From positions 2,976,001 through 3,040,000 of the forward strand of contig BSYQ01000012.1 of assembly GCA_030272585.1 (NCBI GenBank): a stretch of 64,000 bases of DNA, read 5' to 3'. Position numbers and translations under genes: made by a program. The notes under the pieces are model-generated. The model was not told the DNA's origin and did not search any database. It was given only the letters and a program-made list of their open reading frames with translations. Below, piece by piece: positions 43,001 through 55,700 of the stretch (positions are counted from its first letter, which is position 1; each line of letters starts with the position of its first letter). This DNA is from Bryopsis sp. KO-2023 (lineage: Eukaryota > Chlorophyta > Ulvophyceae > Bryopsidales > Bryopsidaceae).

Positions 43001-45562
43001 AATTTTGAAAGAATCTTCACACACGACACGGGGACGATGCCCCCATTCTGACCTGCAGTCAAATACAGCCAGCTTGTTCTTTCCATGTTCATAATTTTCA
43101 TCGAAAAAGCTCCAGTGAACATCAAATATGCCCCCGCATAGACCATCCACAACCCTCCACTGAACCCCATCAATAATAATAGATTAACTGTGATTATCGC
43201 TGGAGTCTGACCTAGAGCGTCAAACAATTCTTCTAAGAAAGCGGTCAATCAATTACTGCACCAACTTAAACGAACCTGATAAAAAAAAACAGTGCCAACA
43301 CAAACTACCCCCCACCACCCCTAAAAAGTAATAAAAGAAAAAAAAATGAGGATAGGGATGGGGAGGCATTCACACCGATCTCAATGCATTTGGAGAAGGA
43401 ATTTGGACATGTGCAAACTCTGCCCAAAATGAACTCCAGCTCATTTTCTGTTTTTTTTTTTTCTTTTTTTTTTTTTTGAAGCAGTTTTTGTAAAAGAGTC
43501 TTACATTATCGTCAGTCCAGAATTGACCATACTCAGGTGTGATCGAACGACCGTGCCACCACCCTTTCCATCGGACACTAGCTGTGCATTGATTTCCCCC
43601 GACAGAGGAACCTCGAATTCGACCCCCTGCGATCCAGGAGCCTTCACTTCATAATGGAAGGATTTATCCGAGACCTTCACCTGTGATAAGGAAAAGAAAA
43701 ATTCAAGACAAAAATTCCCTTGAGAAAAACTAGCTCTTTACAGTCAACGCTCTACTTTTTGTTTTTTCTCGACGCTGTGAATCTTTTCAGGGGTGGTGCT
43801 TGATTGGTTCGACCACAAGGACACATGTTTCAATATCCACCATCCCAAAAATCATAGATTGTGCCCAGGTTTTTCTACTAGGGGGGGTGGTTAAATTCTC
43901 TGATGTAAACCAACTATTCACAGATGCATTGAAATCGAGCCAATTTGAACAGTGACATTCAGCACTGCCGAGGCAACCCTAACCTGAAGACGCTGACGGA
44001 TATTTGATGTCTGTTGGTGGATATGCAAGGCCTCGATCACATCTGATTCTGGCTTCACACGTTTCCAGCCCCCCTCCATCTTGGGCAGCCATTCAGGCAT
44101 CGTTCTCCCGCCACTCACTCTTCCCCCACCACGTTCCGAGACGACAGATTTCTTGACATTCGGATGTCGGGAAGCCTTTTTCTTATCCGCATGCATTCCA
44201 TCAAGATCTCTTGACACCAAACCGACAGATGGCCGCAAGTGGCTGTCAAAAGAGTCTGTCCAAGAAAGCACACTATCCTCCTCAACAAGAGGGAATCGTT
44301 TTTTGTTCTGGGCTTCGGCAGCTTTCAATTGTTCCATTGCTCTCACATCGAACACCAATCTAGGCCGGAACAGGGAAATGCTGCTGGATGGGCTGAGCCC
44401 GCCTCCACCATCGATGGACTTATCATGGTCAGTCTTGGTTCGGATGCTCGTCAGGTTGGTGCTTCTCCACGAAGCTTCTGAGTGATGGTGGTCAACTCCA
44501 TCTTGATGTCTGATTGAACTCCCTGAAGATATGCTTGGGGCATCCCTATAAAATTCAATAACTTTTGTTGGTAGCTTTCAAGACTGTGACTTGGACTTCA
44601 CGAGGGACTCCAATGTAGTTTGTTTCTGAATCATTGAACATCGTGGGAGCATCCTTACCCTTTCCCAAACGCTGTCCAATCGGTGGCATCACTGCTTGAC
44701 CACATGTCTGACAGAGCCGTTCCATGAGGGCTCCGTGGGGGGATTCTATCACCATATGCCAGGTCGACAACATTCGCCCGGTGCATTCGAGGCTGCGGAA
44801 TGGAAATCGGGGCTAACTCGTGGCATTTCTTTTTGTGATTGTATCTATCATTGCTTCTCTTGTCCATCCCTTGATGCAAACACTCCGCAAGGCCTTGTTC
44901 GATGGCACCACCGCATGACATCCGCTTCAAGAGGCTGCTCATTTGCAGGAGTTTCGAAACCTTGTTGCATCCAATGTTGGCACTGGAGGCCTGGGACTTC
45001 TGTACGATATTGGGTGTGATCTTTGCATGTCTGGCTGGTGGAATAGCATTGGCATCTCCATCCTGCTGCCTTGACTGACTGTTGGTTTCGTGCACCCAAC
45101 GGGCAGTTCTGCTATTCAGAGCCGACTGTTGCTGAGTTACGCTGCGGGCGCTGTCATATGTCCCCACCGCCCCTCGTTTTCTATCACTTTTCCATCTATT
45201 GCTGGCACTGTGTGGAAATTTCCCTGCATCGTGGGGCGGTGGGATGGTAGGATCTTTCCCGGGGGTGGAGGAAATAGTGTCCAAGAACTTTTTACCCTGC
45301 TGGACGGGTGGATCAATAGCAGCATTTGCCGATTCATCGACCACCTGCACCACCATTCCAAATTTCCCTGATTCCTACTTTGCTGATTAGTAGTGCTCTG
45401 ATAAATGTGGGCATTGGACCCCCAGCAATGGTCTGATGCTGCCTAAATTCTTACCCGGAAAGCTGTGTCACTGGCATCCACAGAACCAAATCTGATAGAG
45501 CCCTTCTGGGAAACTTGTCTACTCCCTGCACTCTGCTCCACGCTGCTCCGGGTCCCAGTCAT
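40036..45562 (-). CDS. Predicted membrane protein with long polar N-terminus, unknown function
   Basis: Eight exons chain in phase from ATG 45562 to TGA 40038-40036 (minus order): 45562-45455, 45344-44659, 44545-43984, 43680-43505, 43159-42930, 42605-42521, 40491-40252 and 40192-40036; 747 aa. The first ~450 residues are polar and Ser/Gln/His-rich, low-complexity, with a short coiled-coil-like EALHIHQQTSNIRQRLQ. A beta-rich stretch follows (VKVSDKSFHYEVKAPGSQGV), then two hydrophobic segments, IIGGLWMVYAGAYLMFTGAF and WVVAVQFVHVGLWLVVF, and a soluble Cys/His-containing tail. The intron 42520-40492 is long and full of A/T repeats and could hide an exon; the exon 43159-42930 has a second open frame. 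No family recognised; the perfect phase chain is the main support. Confidence 0.5.
41598..41634. repeat. A/T-rich hairpin in long intron
   Basis: AAAAAAGGAGGAAAA is followed at once by TTTTTTCCTCCTTTTTT, a near-perfect palindrome, in the long intron of the 40036-45562 gene. Confidence 0.7.
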
Positions 45563-46516
45563 TTTGGTCTATCAGTACATCCAGATGATGGACTGAGTCA
45601 GACAGCATCTCAGCATTACTTCGAAAATATGTGGATCAATGATTGAGATGTAATGAAGGTGCAGATGGCTGTTTAGGTCGTGGCTGGACGACACACTAGG
45701 TTTGATGAGTATGATTTGTCTCTTCCACACCTGGACAGGAGCCAGCCTTGTATCTGACTGGGGAGCATCTACCCAATGGTGTGCCTGTCGTAAATGACGA
45801 TCTTGTCGCCAGATCGGCGTATCAGATTGAGGTCTGGGGGCTTTGGATCCAGCAAGGTTCGACTGCTGGCGGTGGCCGGGAAGCAACTCGTCGTCAACAG
45901 CCTCGCAGCACGACATCTCGAACTCACTGTCGCCAAACAGAAGTTACCACTTGTCAAGCATCACAGACCACCACTAGAAATACAATCGAAGCAACACAAG
46001 CGCAGTCGCAGAAACGGCTCCTGCGACGGCTGCACGGGAAACCTCGAACACTGACAGGTTGTATGCGTTGTTCCAACTTTCGTCCCCTTTCCCAAGCTGT
46101 GATCCTAATTTGCAACAGGGTTATCGACGCACCCAGCCAACTCTTAATCAGCGAGGAACAACAAAAATATATCCTTGTATCCATGTCGTAATGAGCAAGG
46201 AGGACAGGGAGGACGTTGCGGTTGTTTTCGGCCTACCCCTGTCAACAGAATGAGCTTCAGAAATATTCACTTTGCTCCCACGTCCTGCGTTCGTGCGCCG
46301 ACAACAACACGACGGGTTTCGGAGCTCGAAAGTTGAAGTTCAGCTCCTGACGGGGAAACACCCCTTGTGATATCTGCAGGGTTTCGTCGCCCCGATCACG
46401 CCTTCACGGGGGACATTCACGCTGTGATCACGATCCATCAATCACGTAATTCAGCCGTTCACGCCCAACATCGGTGCTGACGCACCCAACGAGATTCTGG
46501 CGACTCGTGGGGTATT
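45563..46516. promoter_or_regulatory. 5' region of the minus-strand membrane-protein gene and divergent GC-rich stretch
   Basis: Contains short frames that stop just before the ATG at 45562 and a GC-rich block (46240-46500) with repeated GATCACGC/TGATCACG elements, similar to those near 63390-63491. Reads as promoter or 5' UTR DNA. Confidence 0.4.
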
Positions 46517-47410
46517 ATGCCTCGTCGCGAGGATCCCCGCGCGGCCACTCGACGACTTCGTGCAAAGCCGGTTTGGATAATCGAGACATACTCGAAGCAC
46601 GCACCGGGGAGAACCCGATTCCGTGAATTTTGTTTTTCTGCTTGTCGTTTACAGTCCGTGCTTTGCGCTGGGGGTGTTGTATGTCTCGGGTTTGCGTTCG
46701 TGGAAGTCAGCAAAAAGGGACTGCCTGCCGAAACGGAAACCCGAAAAACTTAAAACTGACGTCGGAGATCAGTGCAGTCAAGTGGCGCTTCTCGGTGGAA
46801 TTCGTTTGACGAATTTCGAATTTCTGGGCAAAAGGATTTATTCGCAACTGGACGCTTCCCTACTTTCTTCCGTGCGCAGTCGCTTGTATCTCTGGCCCTG
46901 GCATGTTTTCGACGACTTGTCCGACTTTGTACCCCGCCGTTTAAAGACTCCCCCCTTCTTTTTACCTAAACTAACTCAAGCAGGTTTATATTCTGCCCCT
47001 CATTACTTTCCTTGGAGATGAACAAACCAGTGCAAGCAGCAAGCAAACCCTCTTGGAGATGAACAAACCAGTGCAAGCAGCAAGCAAACCCTCGCAGATC
47101 AAGCTTTTGGTTGGGACCAAACAACTTCGCGACAAGTTCATGCCACAACTTTTCAAGCCACAGATTTTCGCGAACTCTCCACTGGAACTATATGCGCTTT
47201 TTTTTCTTCTTTCCTCTCCTCACAGACGCGGAACTATGACTTCATGATAACAACAGGAACCACTATATCGCGGGGGGAAAACCAACCAACTTCACTGAGA
47301 TGGCCCAGATTTTTCGAGGCAAAACTGCGGCTGGGCACAGTATCCATTTTGCGCGCGTCAGCTTCGCCTCCTAGAAAGTGGACTTACAGTGGCAGGTGGA
47401 GAGGAACAAG
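46517..47410 (+). other. Possible gene start, frames unresolved
   Basis: Coding-like base composition with several overlapping open frames: ATG 46517 (MPRREDPRAATRRLRAKPVW, 78 codons), a 132-codon frame 46623-47021 without ATG, and KLLVGTKQLRDKFMPQLFKP near 47100 before a T-rich acceptor at about 47226. No combination could be chained or recognised. Confidence 0.25.
47011..47092. repeat. 41 bp tandem duplication
   Basis: CTTGGAGATGAACAAACCAG and the following bases occur twice, at 47011-47051 and 47052-47092. The unit is not a multiple of three, so it would shift any frame running through it. Confidence 0.85.
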
Positions 47411-47891
47411 AGCCGTTGCGACATAGCAAAAGTGACGATATTATGACGGAAAGGTGAGAATTCCATTGACATTAATCATTTGGTGTTCAAGAGTCACTCT
47501 AGTCTTAGACTTGCATGAATAAAGATGCATTTTCATGCCTTGGTTTGCTTTTCATCGGCAGCTGGTGAATTCTTTTCCACCCCACAAAACGAACTTCATG
47601 AATTTGCTTTTGACCAAGGTGTTGTGAATCGCAACTGAGATGACATTAGATTGGGAGTCTAGTGAACTGAAAGAGTGTGAGTAAGGCTAAGTGAGATGAA
47701 GTGGGATGCAGTTGTGTTGACTTGTGGATGCGAATGGAATCGTGAGAGGAACAGTAAGATGGTGTGGGTAGTCTTTTAAGGGGAACTGGTGAACCTAAGT
47801 TCGTAACAGGCAAACTTTCTGAAAAGGTGTTTCAGAGTGCTTGTTGAACTGCGTCCGAGAAAAGAAAAGCAATCTACGAAAAGAGACTTAC

Positions 47892-48011
47892 AACAAAGGA
47901 TACATTCCAATAATAGGCCCAAAAAAACATGTGATAGCACAATGATTACCGCAACAAAAACGTCCTTCCCAATAATTGAATTGCAAGAGTAAGGCCAAAT
48001 TCTCTGGGGGT
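47892..48011 (-). pseudogene. 3' part of a host exon disrupted by the 9.2 kb LTR element
   Basis: A minus-strand frame with hydrophobic DVFVAVIIVLSHVFLGLLLE and a GTAAGT donor at 47891. Removing the LTR element and one TSD copy joins it to complement(57217-57378) with the frame still open, so the element sits within this exon. Alternatively a 41 nt intron (GTATTT...CCCCAG) spanned the insertion point, giving another open frame (ENLALLLQFNYWEGRFCCG) that continues into an exon ending near 47776. Confidence 0.55.
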
Positions 48012-48016
48012 TCACC

Positions 48017-48666
48017 TGTAGTGATTCGGCAGAATCAAAGGCGATTCAGGCAGACCTGCAGGCTTGCAGAACTGGCGGTGATTGGGCTGACAGATTAGGC
48101 TGCAGGTTGACTGCTATGATTCTGCAGAAGCAGGAATGGTTCAGGTCCTTCAGACCTGCAGACTAAAGGACTGGTAGTCAGCAGATTGGCAGACTGACGA
48201 AGTGGCAGAGTAGTCGGGCTGACAGGGTTGCTGATGGCAGACAGGTGCTGGCAGCGTTGCAGAACGTGGGCTGCAGAGCTGGCAGGCACAAGGTTCTAGA
48301 AGGTCTTAGGTGGCAGACTCAGGACCGCAGTACCGTGCAAGGTGTCTGAGGCTGCATGTCATGAAAGGGGACTGAAAGGAACTTGGTAGTTTGATGGTCT
48401 GCAACACTGATGCAGACTGATGTTATGGCTTAGGATCAGTTTGGATCAGGGTTGGAAGAAATGGTATAAGTTGTTGGGGTTTGGACATTCTTGTAACTTA
48501 ACCTAACCTTAGTTTGGAACCTGATCTCTCCTTGAACCTTGCTAGGTTCAAGTGTCTCTCCCATGGTCGTTCAATAGAACGGCAGTTCAGACTGGCAGAC
48601 CGGCAGGGTCGCAGTCTTCAGTGTATTGAAGCAGAAAAAGCGAATCTGCAGGGCAGATTCGTTACA
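48017..48666 (+). repeat. 5' LTR of the 9.2 kb element
   Basis: 650 bp, TG...CA bounded, matching 56567-57216 apart from one noticed T/C difference (GAAATGGTATAAG versus GAAACGGTATAAG). Rich in CAGACTGGCAGAC-like words. Confidence 0.92.
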
Positions 48667-48667
48667 T

Positions 48668-48680
48668 TGGTTTCGGAGCA
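48668..48680 (+). other. Primer-binding site of the 9.2 kb element
   Basis: TGGTTTCGGAGCA, one base after the LTR. It shares TGGTTTCGGAGC with the PBS of the gypsy-type element. Confidence 0.75.
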
Positions 48681-48689
48681 GGCTTGTGA

Positions 48690-49790
48690 CAAGATCACAA
48701 ACGAGCCTGGCAGGCTGCAGAGGCAGCAGTGTGCGCGGCAGTCGCGCAGTAAGAAGGCGCAGAGGCGCAGGACACTAGCAGACACACAGCATAGTGCAAA
48801 GCAGAGGTTTGCAAGGCAGACAAACGCCAGTGCTTTGCAGAGTTGCAGTTATCCATTGGGGTGTTTGAGTGTGCTGTGTGGAGGAAAGTCGCTGAATCAG
48901 CGACAGGAGTAGAATGGGCGCAGTGTGTGTAAGAACAGTGCGGCAGACAGATTTCGCAGAAGTGATGTGTAGAGCGCAGGGCAATACATTGGAGTATGAA
49001 GAAGCGCAGCACACACACAGGCGCGCAGCATTGTCAAGCGCAGCACGACTATGTGCAGCGTCGCAGGAAACGTTGGGTGGCGCAGCAGTTGGAGGATTGC
49101 GTCGCAGGGGTAGAACTGCACAGCAGATCCGGGATTGCGCCGCAGATGCAGAGTTGTACCGCAGATGTGGAATTACGCTGTTGATACAAGGTTGCGCAGC
49201 GAATATGGAAATGTACCGCGTGCAGGATTGCGTCGCAGACAGAACGTGCGCAGGTTTTGCTGGAAGTGCGCAGCGAATGTTGGCACTGCGTAAGTGGATG
49301 ATGTGACGCGCAGCAGCCACAGGAAAGCGCTGCACATGCGAAATTGCACTGCAGACGACAGAGTTACGCTGCGTGCAGCGGATTGCAATGTCGATGGGAC
49401 ATTTCGCGCAGATGCAGGCTGGGCAGCCTATGCAGGATGCAGGGACTGCGCAGTGTTTATGGAACTGTGCAGCTCTTGATGGAAGTTCGCAGACGATGTT
49501 GGGACTGCGTGTCGATTGAAGGAACAGCTGATGCAGGGATCGCGCAGCTGACGCAGGAACGCGCAGCTCTGTGCAAGGTCGGCACAAGGTGCAGGATCGG
49601 ATGGACTTGCACAGAACGTGGCAGGTTGTATGCGAGAGTGAGAATTGCGCAGCACACATTAAGTTGCTGCGACCAGGAAGAGTTGCAGTGTACGCAGTGA
49701 GTGCGACTGATGCAGGCATCGCTTAACTGACTCAGGTTGAGCGCAGGTTGAGCGTAAGTTGAGCGCAGACGCGAGATGCAAGAGTGTTAC
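48690..49790 (+). repeat. Degenerate GCGCAG-rich repeat field inside the element
   Basis: About 1.1 kb in which GCGCAG, TGCAGG and TTGCGCAGC recur at irregular intervals of roughly 20-40 bp, giving artificial Cys/Ala/Ser-rich frames on both strands. Looks like a decayed tandem array. Confidence 0.6.
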
Positions 49791-52580
49791 GTGCTTGCAG
49801 GGTTACATTTGAGTGATCTGATCATTTCGTTGGTTGATTGAAGTGACTTTAGAAGTAGTGAGCTGCAGATTGATTGCAGGATCAGGTGATCTATGATCTT
49901 CTGATTGCAGTACACATTCTGGAAAAGATGTTTGATCACTTTATAAAGGATTTCAGAGTTGCAGTCAAATTTTCAGGCTGAAGTGAGGGAGATGTTCTGA
50001 AAGGCTTTGATTGATTACAAGTCAGTGGACAAAATTCTGGAAAGAGTCTTTGAGACCAGGCAGATTTTTCGGGAAGTTTTGATATATTCTTTCAAAAGTC
50101 TGGTGGTGATATTTGACAGCTTTATTGGTCAGAAGTTGGGATTCTCTGATCAGAGGCTTTTCCTTGCTAATATGAGATAAAGGTCGTTTTGCAAAAGAAG
50201 TCTCTCCTTGTTTGCTTGGATTTGTGCATTCGTTAGTGGAGATTTATCCTTGGCTCAGTGGATTTGAGCAATAGTGGTGACTTATCATTTCAGAGTGTGG
50301 AAGGTTGCAGTGGAAAAATTCTTGGCTTTAGTGGCAGGTCAGAACATGTGTCACATCAGCTTTGATGTGATTGTGCATACATATTTTGGATGTTTGTACA
50401 TCAGGAACACTTGCTACATTTGTGTTGATTGTGGGAACATTTTCAGGTGTTTCAGTGAATGCACAATAGCTTGAGGGAATTTTTCAGAGTCGTTTCTGAA
50501 CTTGAATTGAGGAGAACTGAAGGTCAGAACTTATTTTAGAGTTGCTTGCAGAAAGCTAAGGCACTTTTCAGTTCTACTCTATTGGTCAGTTGAGGTATAG
50601 TGTTTGTGTTTCTGTTGAAGGGTTGTCTTGTCTTTTTCTTGATGAACCCTATGGTATATTGCTCTGATTTCTGAATAGACCAGTGACAGGTTATTCTCAG
50701 AAGAATGTCAATGACATGAAGTTTTCGTTCTATAATAGACTAGTGGCAGATTATTTTCTGTTGTTTGGTGGGACAAGTGACAGAATATCAGTCTTTTTAT
50801 AGATCAGTGGCAGATCATTTTCTGTTGTTGGCAGGGCAAATATTAGATGTGTTGGCAAGGTATTTTTCTGTGGCAGCCTTGCTTGGCAGGTCAGAAAAAG
50901 ATGTAGATTTTTGAAGGGACCAATAGGTCCATGGAACTCTTCTTTAGTAGGCTGAGTGATAGTGGTGAATTGAAGAAATGTTTGGTACAGCAGTAGCTGA
51001 TCTTTTCTTCTATTATGGGTGTTCTGAAATAGGACATCTTCTATTTTCCGCTAGCAGAAAATTTTCAGTCAGATACATTGATATGAGGGCAGGTTATTTT
51101 TGTTGAAAGATGTCCCTTATTGAGCAGAAAACAGTTGCTAGTGATTAGAGAATTTTCTGGAAGGGAACAATACTCAATTGTGGTAGTATTGTTAGAGACT
51201 GAATTTTCAAAGATAGTCTAGAGAATTCTGGAAATTAAGCTGTTTGAAAATACTGATTATCTTTCAAAGAGAAAAGAAATCAGATGGGGAGGATGAAGTG
51301 ATAAAGCAGCCACATCCTACCCATTGATTAAGAGGGTATTTTCATTGGTTGATGGCAGCATTTTCTCGGTACTAGGTTTTATTTCAACAAGACTTTGGTG
51401 GTAGCAGAGTTGGTTGAAGAAGCTTGGTCTTAGAGAAAAGAAATTTCTGGTTACACTCTTGGTTACGTGTCTTTGAGGTGTTGGAAAATAAGTTTTCAGG
51501 TTATATCTCATTCTGAAAGTTTATTCAGGTTTCCAGAAAATTGCAGGACAGTTATTGAATTAGCAGTGGTACTCTTGAGGCATAGAAGAAGTGCAGCAGA
51601 CTATAGGGCAGATGGCTTAACAGAAGAGAAGTTTCTTTGCTTGTTTGGTATAGTTCTGTTCTTCCTTTTTCATTTGGATGAAGAGTGGTTGCTGATTTTT
51701 CAAAGGGAGTATATTTCTGACAGTTAATTTGGTAGAGTTTCTATCCTGTTGGAAGCAGAAAGAATATTAGTGATATGCTGGAGTCACCTGAAGTTTTCAG
51801 GCATTCTTTACACAAAGAAACTGTGGCAGATTTTTGTGTTTGGACTGCCATAATATACTTAGTGGTTTGTTGTGATAAAGGAAAGAGGTGCACTCAGTAT
51901 TTTGCTGATTTGTTAAAGTAAAAACAGGAAGAAAAGAAAGGAAGTTAAATGTGGCAGGTTTTATATTCTTTTTGCAGCCACATTATAGTTAGGTGTTTTT
52001 TACGAGAAGAGTACAAGTTGAAAAGAGAAAACAAAGGAAAGAGTTTAAGGTGATAAGCACCAGGTGGTGCTTATGGGTTGTGAAGTGAGAAAAGGAGAGC
52101 AAGACTTGCAGGTATTTCTTGCAGATGGAAGCCATGTGTAGCTACATCTGAAGGGGTAGTGCATGTGTGGAGTCACACTCATGTAGGGCAGCAGAGGTTG
52201 CCCCAAGTTTTGAAGGGAGAGGAAGTCCGGGGAGGACTTACAGGAGTGACAAAAGAGGCGAAGGTGGATAGAAGTGGAGTGTGAGAAGGCCGGCGTAGCC
52301 ACTCACACAGGGTGTTACCTCAGGGGAGGGTAGCCTATGGGCGCGAAGTCCATTCCGTAGTTGGAGTGCCGGTGCAGCCGCAACACGGAGAAGTAAGTCT
52401 GGTGGATGGAATTTCTGCAGGTGGTGGTCCAGGCAGGGACACTGGTGCAGGAAATTCTGGAGGCCTTGAGGAGAAGGTGAGCAGTGCTGCAGGTGGCCCG
52501 CTAGGCGACGAGGGGGACGGTCCCCCAGGGGACTTGCAGACTGCGCAGTTAACGAATTGGCGGGCACTCTGATGGAGGCA

Positions 52581-52780
52581 GAGTCTCTCGCAAGTAGGTC
52601 AGTGGATGAATTGGCGGGTACTCTGTTGGAGAGTCTCTCGCAAGTAGGTCAGTGGATGAATTGGCGGGTACTCTGTTGGAGAGTCTCTCGCAAGTAGGTC
52701 AGTGGATGAATTGGCGGGTACTCTGCCGGGGGCAGAGTCTCTCGCAAGTAGGTCAGTGGATGAATTAGTAGGTGCTGACG
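52581..52780 (+). repeat. Four-copy 50 bp tandem repeat inside the element
   Basis: Units starting GAGTCTCTCGCAAGTAGGTC at 52581, 52631, 52681 and 52735. The 50 bp spacing is not a multiple of three, arguing against coding function. Confidence 0.9.
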
Positions 52781-55700
52781 CAGGGGCAGCAGCATCTGCT
52801 GGAATTTTGAAGGAGGTTTCAGGGAATGAGGAGGCTGGTCGGCCGAGTGGAGCCACCACCTCTCAGGTCTCGGAGGCAGGGGGTGTAGGGCCATGTGGGG
52901 TCGCACCTGACCTGCATGATTTTTCAGTGTATGTCGATTCTGATGGTGTTCTGCAGGCACATCAGACTTGATTTGGTGAGCGAGAAGTTATGGGCTGGGT
53001 AGACCTAATGAAGTCTACTTTCAAGGACATAGTCCAAACTTCGTTCTATGGAAGTGAAGTGTACATGCCAGGCAGGCCGTGTGCGGCGTGCGGCTGAAAT
53101 GAGAATACATGCCAGGCAGATTGTGTACGGCGTGCGATTGATGTTTTGAGAAGGAACTGAATTTTTATTGTCGGTGATTTCGTGACGTGGAGAAAATCGT
53201 ATATCGATAGGTAGGGATGTAGAATTGGAATATCTACATCTTGCCTATAAACTGGAAGCTAGCTGGGGTTCTGAAATTGGCTAGAGAAATTTTCAGTGGA
53301 TGCAGTAACATGTGAACTGCATCTGATATCACCTTTTCAGATTGATGAAGGAATGTAGTTGAGTTGAAGGAAAATACAATGATCTTTTCTAGGAGTTGCA
53401 GAGTGTGAAGAGACCTCAGCTCTAGAGGAAAGAGGATCAGAGTATTGGTTTAGAGAAAAATATCTGATGCATTGTGAGATTTATCTTCGTGGTGTTAGTA
53501 TTTGTCGCCACTTGAGTATGGCTGATTAAAAAAAAAAAAAAAAAAGGGCAGATACAGAAACCTACAGAAGAGTTTTCATTTCGGTTTTGTTTATGGAAAT
53601 TAGTTTGGCAAATCAGTGGCAGAATTACAACATTTGAAAGGCTTGAAAATGAGAGATTTGGGCTCTATTTCAGACTGCAGATGGAGTTGCAGTTTTTGCT
53701 TGAAAGGAGGACTCTGATTTCTATTTTACAGGTCCATAGACTGGTTGTTGAGCTGAAAAATTTCTGAGGGAAATTCAGGGTTCCCTGTGAAAGATATGGT
53801 TGTGTCAAACTGCATCAGAGATAGCAATTTTCAGTGACAGAAGTTGGTATTGTTGCAGTCACTTTTGGACTTAATTGGCAGTGACTGAAATCTGGAAAAT
53901 GCTTTATTTTGATTAGATACATTAGATCTGGTTTGAGTTGCAGATTTTCAGGAGATCAAGAAAGAAAATCAGGGGTGAAGTCTATATTTCTGATTTCTTT
54001 GAGAAGTCTAAATATACATGGACCAGCGGTAGTTCAAATATTATTGTGAGAAATATAAAGCTTAGAAGGAAAAGCAAAAGGATTTTCAATTTCTGAAGAT
54101 CTATCTCTGATTTTGTGTTTGAATCAGTGGAAATCAACAGAGTTAAAGAAAAGAAAAGAATAGATCTCTCAGATTTTCATTCAGGATTCAGATTTTCAGG
54201 TGGATTTCTTCTTTAGTTTGTTTGCAGTGGTTAGACATGAAGTATCATGAGTTGGCAGCTCTTTTATTTCATGACGATGTACTAGTAAACACAATGGGCT
54301 AGTGTTTGAACTTGATGCATGAACAGCATGGTGTCAAAGATCAGGAGCTGAAAGTTATGATATTTGGTGGTCAGGTTCAGCTTTACATACAAAGAAACAC
54401 TAAGGACTGTGAAATTTTTTGCAGGCAGATCTGGAAATTTGTCATGGGCAGTTGGTACATTACAGGTGCAGAACCTGTTAGCTGCAGGGACACTTTACAG
54501 GGCTGCAAAATTTTCTATGTTTTCTTTGTTTTCTATTTCTTTTCTGGTCAATGAATCAGAAATATTCCTGATCTTTGGTGGCATAGTTGGTGTATATTTG
54601 TGTGGACAAAATATATCAGAAAGGTTGAGAACTGAACATTTGGTTACAATCTGGGGCCACAGATTTTTCTGACTTTGGCAGAGCAAATTCAGGCCTTCAG
54701 TTTTTCAGGCTTGTTTTTCTGAAGTAGTTTGTCCAGTTGTTTGGGGTTATTTGGCTGCTCCGAACAGCTCAACTTTCTGTAGCTGGGACAGTGATATGGT
54801 TTTGCATGGTTGCATGGTTTTGCTTGAGGACAAGCTCCATTTCAGATGGGGAGGGGGCCTCGGTTGAACCGATGCGTTTCGTTTTTGTTTTTCCAAAATT
54901 GCATTTATTTCAGTAGGTGTTGCAAAGAGACACATGTTTTCATCAAGGTTTCTAAGGAAAGGAAGAGGTTGTTAGTGATACTCTTTCAGAGCTGACGGGA
55001 ATTCATGGATAGTGTTTGCAATATCTCGGTGGTCAGTAAATATGTGTTTTCAGTTCCACTATTCTTGCAGAGTGGATTAAGGAACTATGCATAGTTCACT
55101 ACTTTGGGACGATGCATAATGGAACATTTGTAGTCTTAGCAAGGATGTTTTTGGTGGACTGAAATATTCTGGTTCACGACACATATTTTGATGTGGATTC
55201 ATTTGGTTTGGAATTTACAGAAGTTTGCATGACCATTGATTGAATCAGTTAGATTGATGCTTACTTGAGGTTACTGAATTTCAGAGAGTACATTGGTATG
55301 GATTCTTTCAGCACTTAGTTGTAGGATATTTATTTGAGCAGCAGAGTTCAAAAGAAAAAGGAAATGTCACTGAGTGAAGTCTTGTCGGTTGAAAGAAAGG
55401 GTTGATTTCATTAAGTCAGGATAGGCCAAGTGGAATTTCTGGGTTTTCATATACTCTGGTTTGTATAGATTCATATATGGGAAAACCGGAGAAGGCAAAG
55501 AAGAACTCGGGAACAATTAATGCAATCAATCTGTAGGTACTCTGCACATTCTTGACTCAGGAGAGAGGAAGCAGGAACAGAAGGGAGCATGCTTCAGGGA
55601 AAAATTGAGGAGCAAGCTCACTTCTTCATTGAAGAACATCTGGAGACTTGTTGTTGCAAGATCCTATCGCTCGCTTTTCATTGCTATGCGGAAGGCTAAC

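Noticed and set aside
46623..46670. Possible 32 nt intron (GTGAAT...TTTACAG)
   Set aside because: Removing it gives a frame that soon stops and has no recognisable product; other introns here are far longer.
48775..49719. 314-codon Cys/Ala/Ser-rich minus-strand frame
   Set aside because: Created by the degenerate GCGCAG repeat field inside the non-autonomous element; several frames on both strands are equally open and repetitive.
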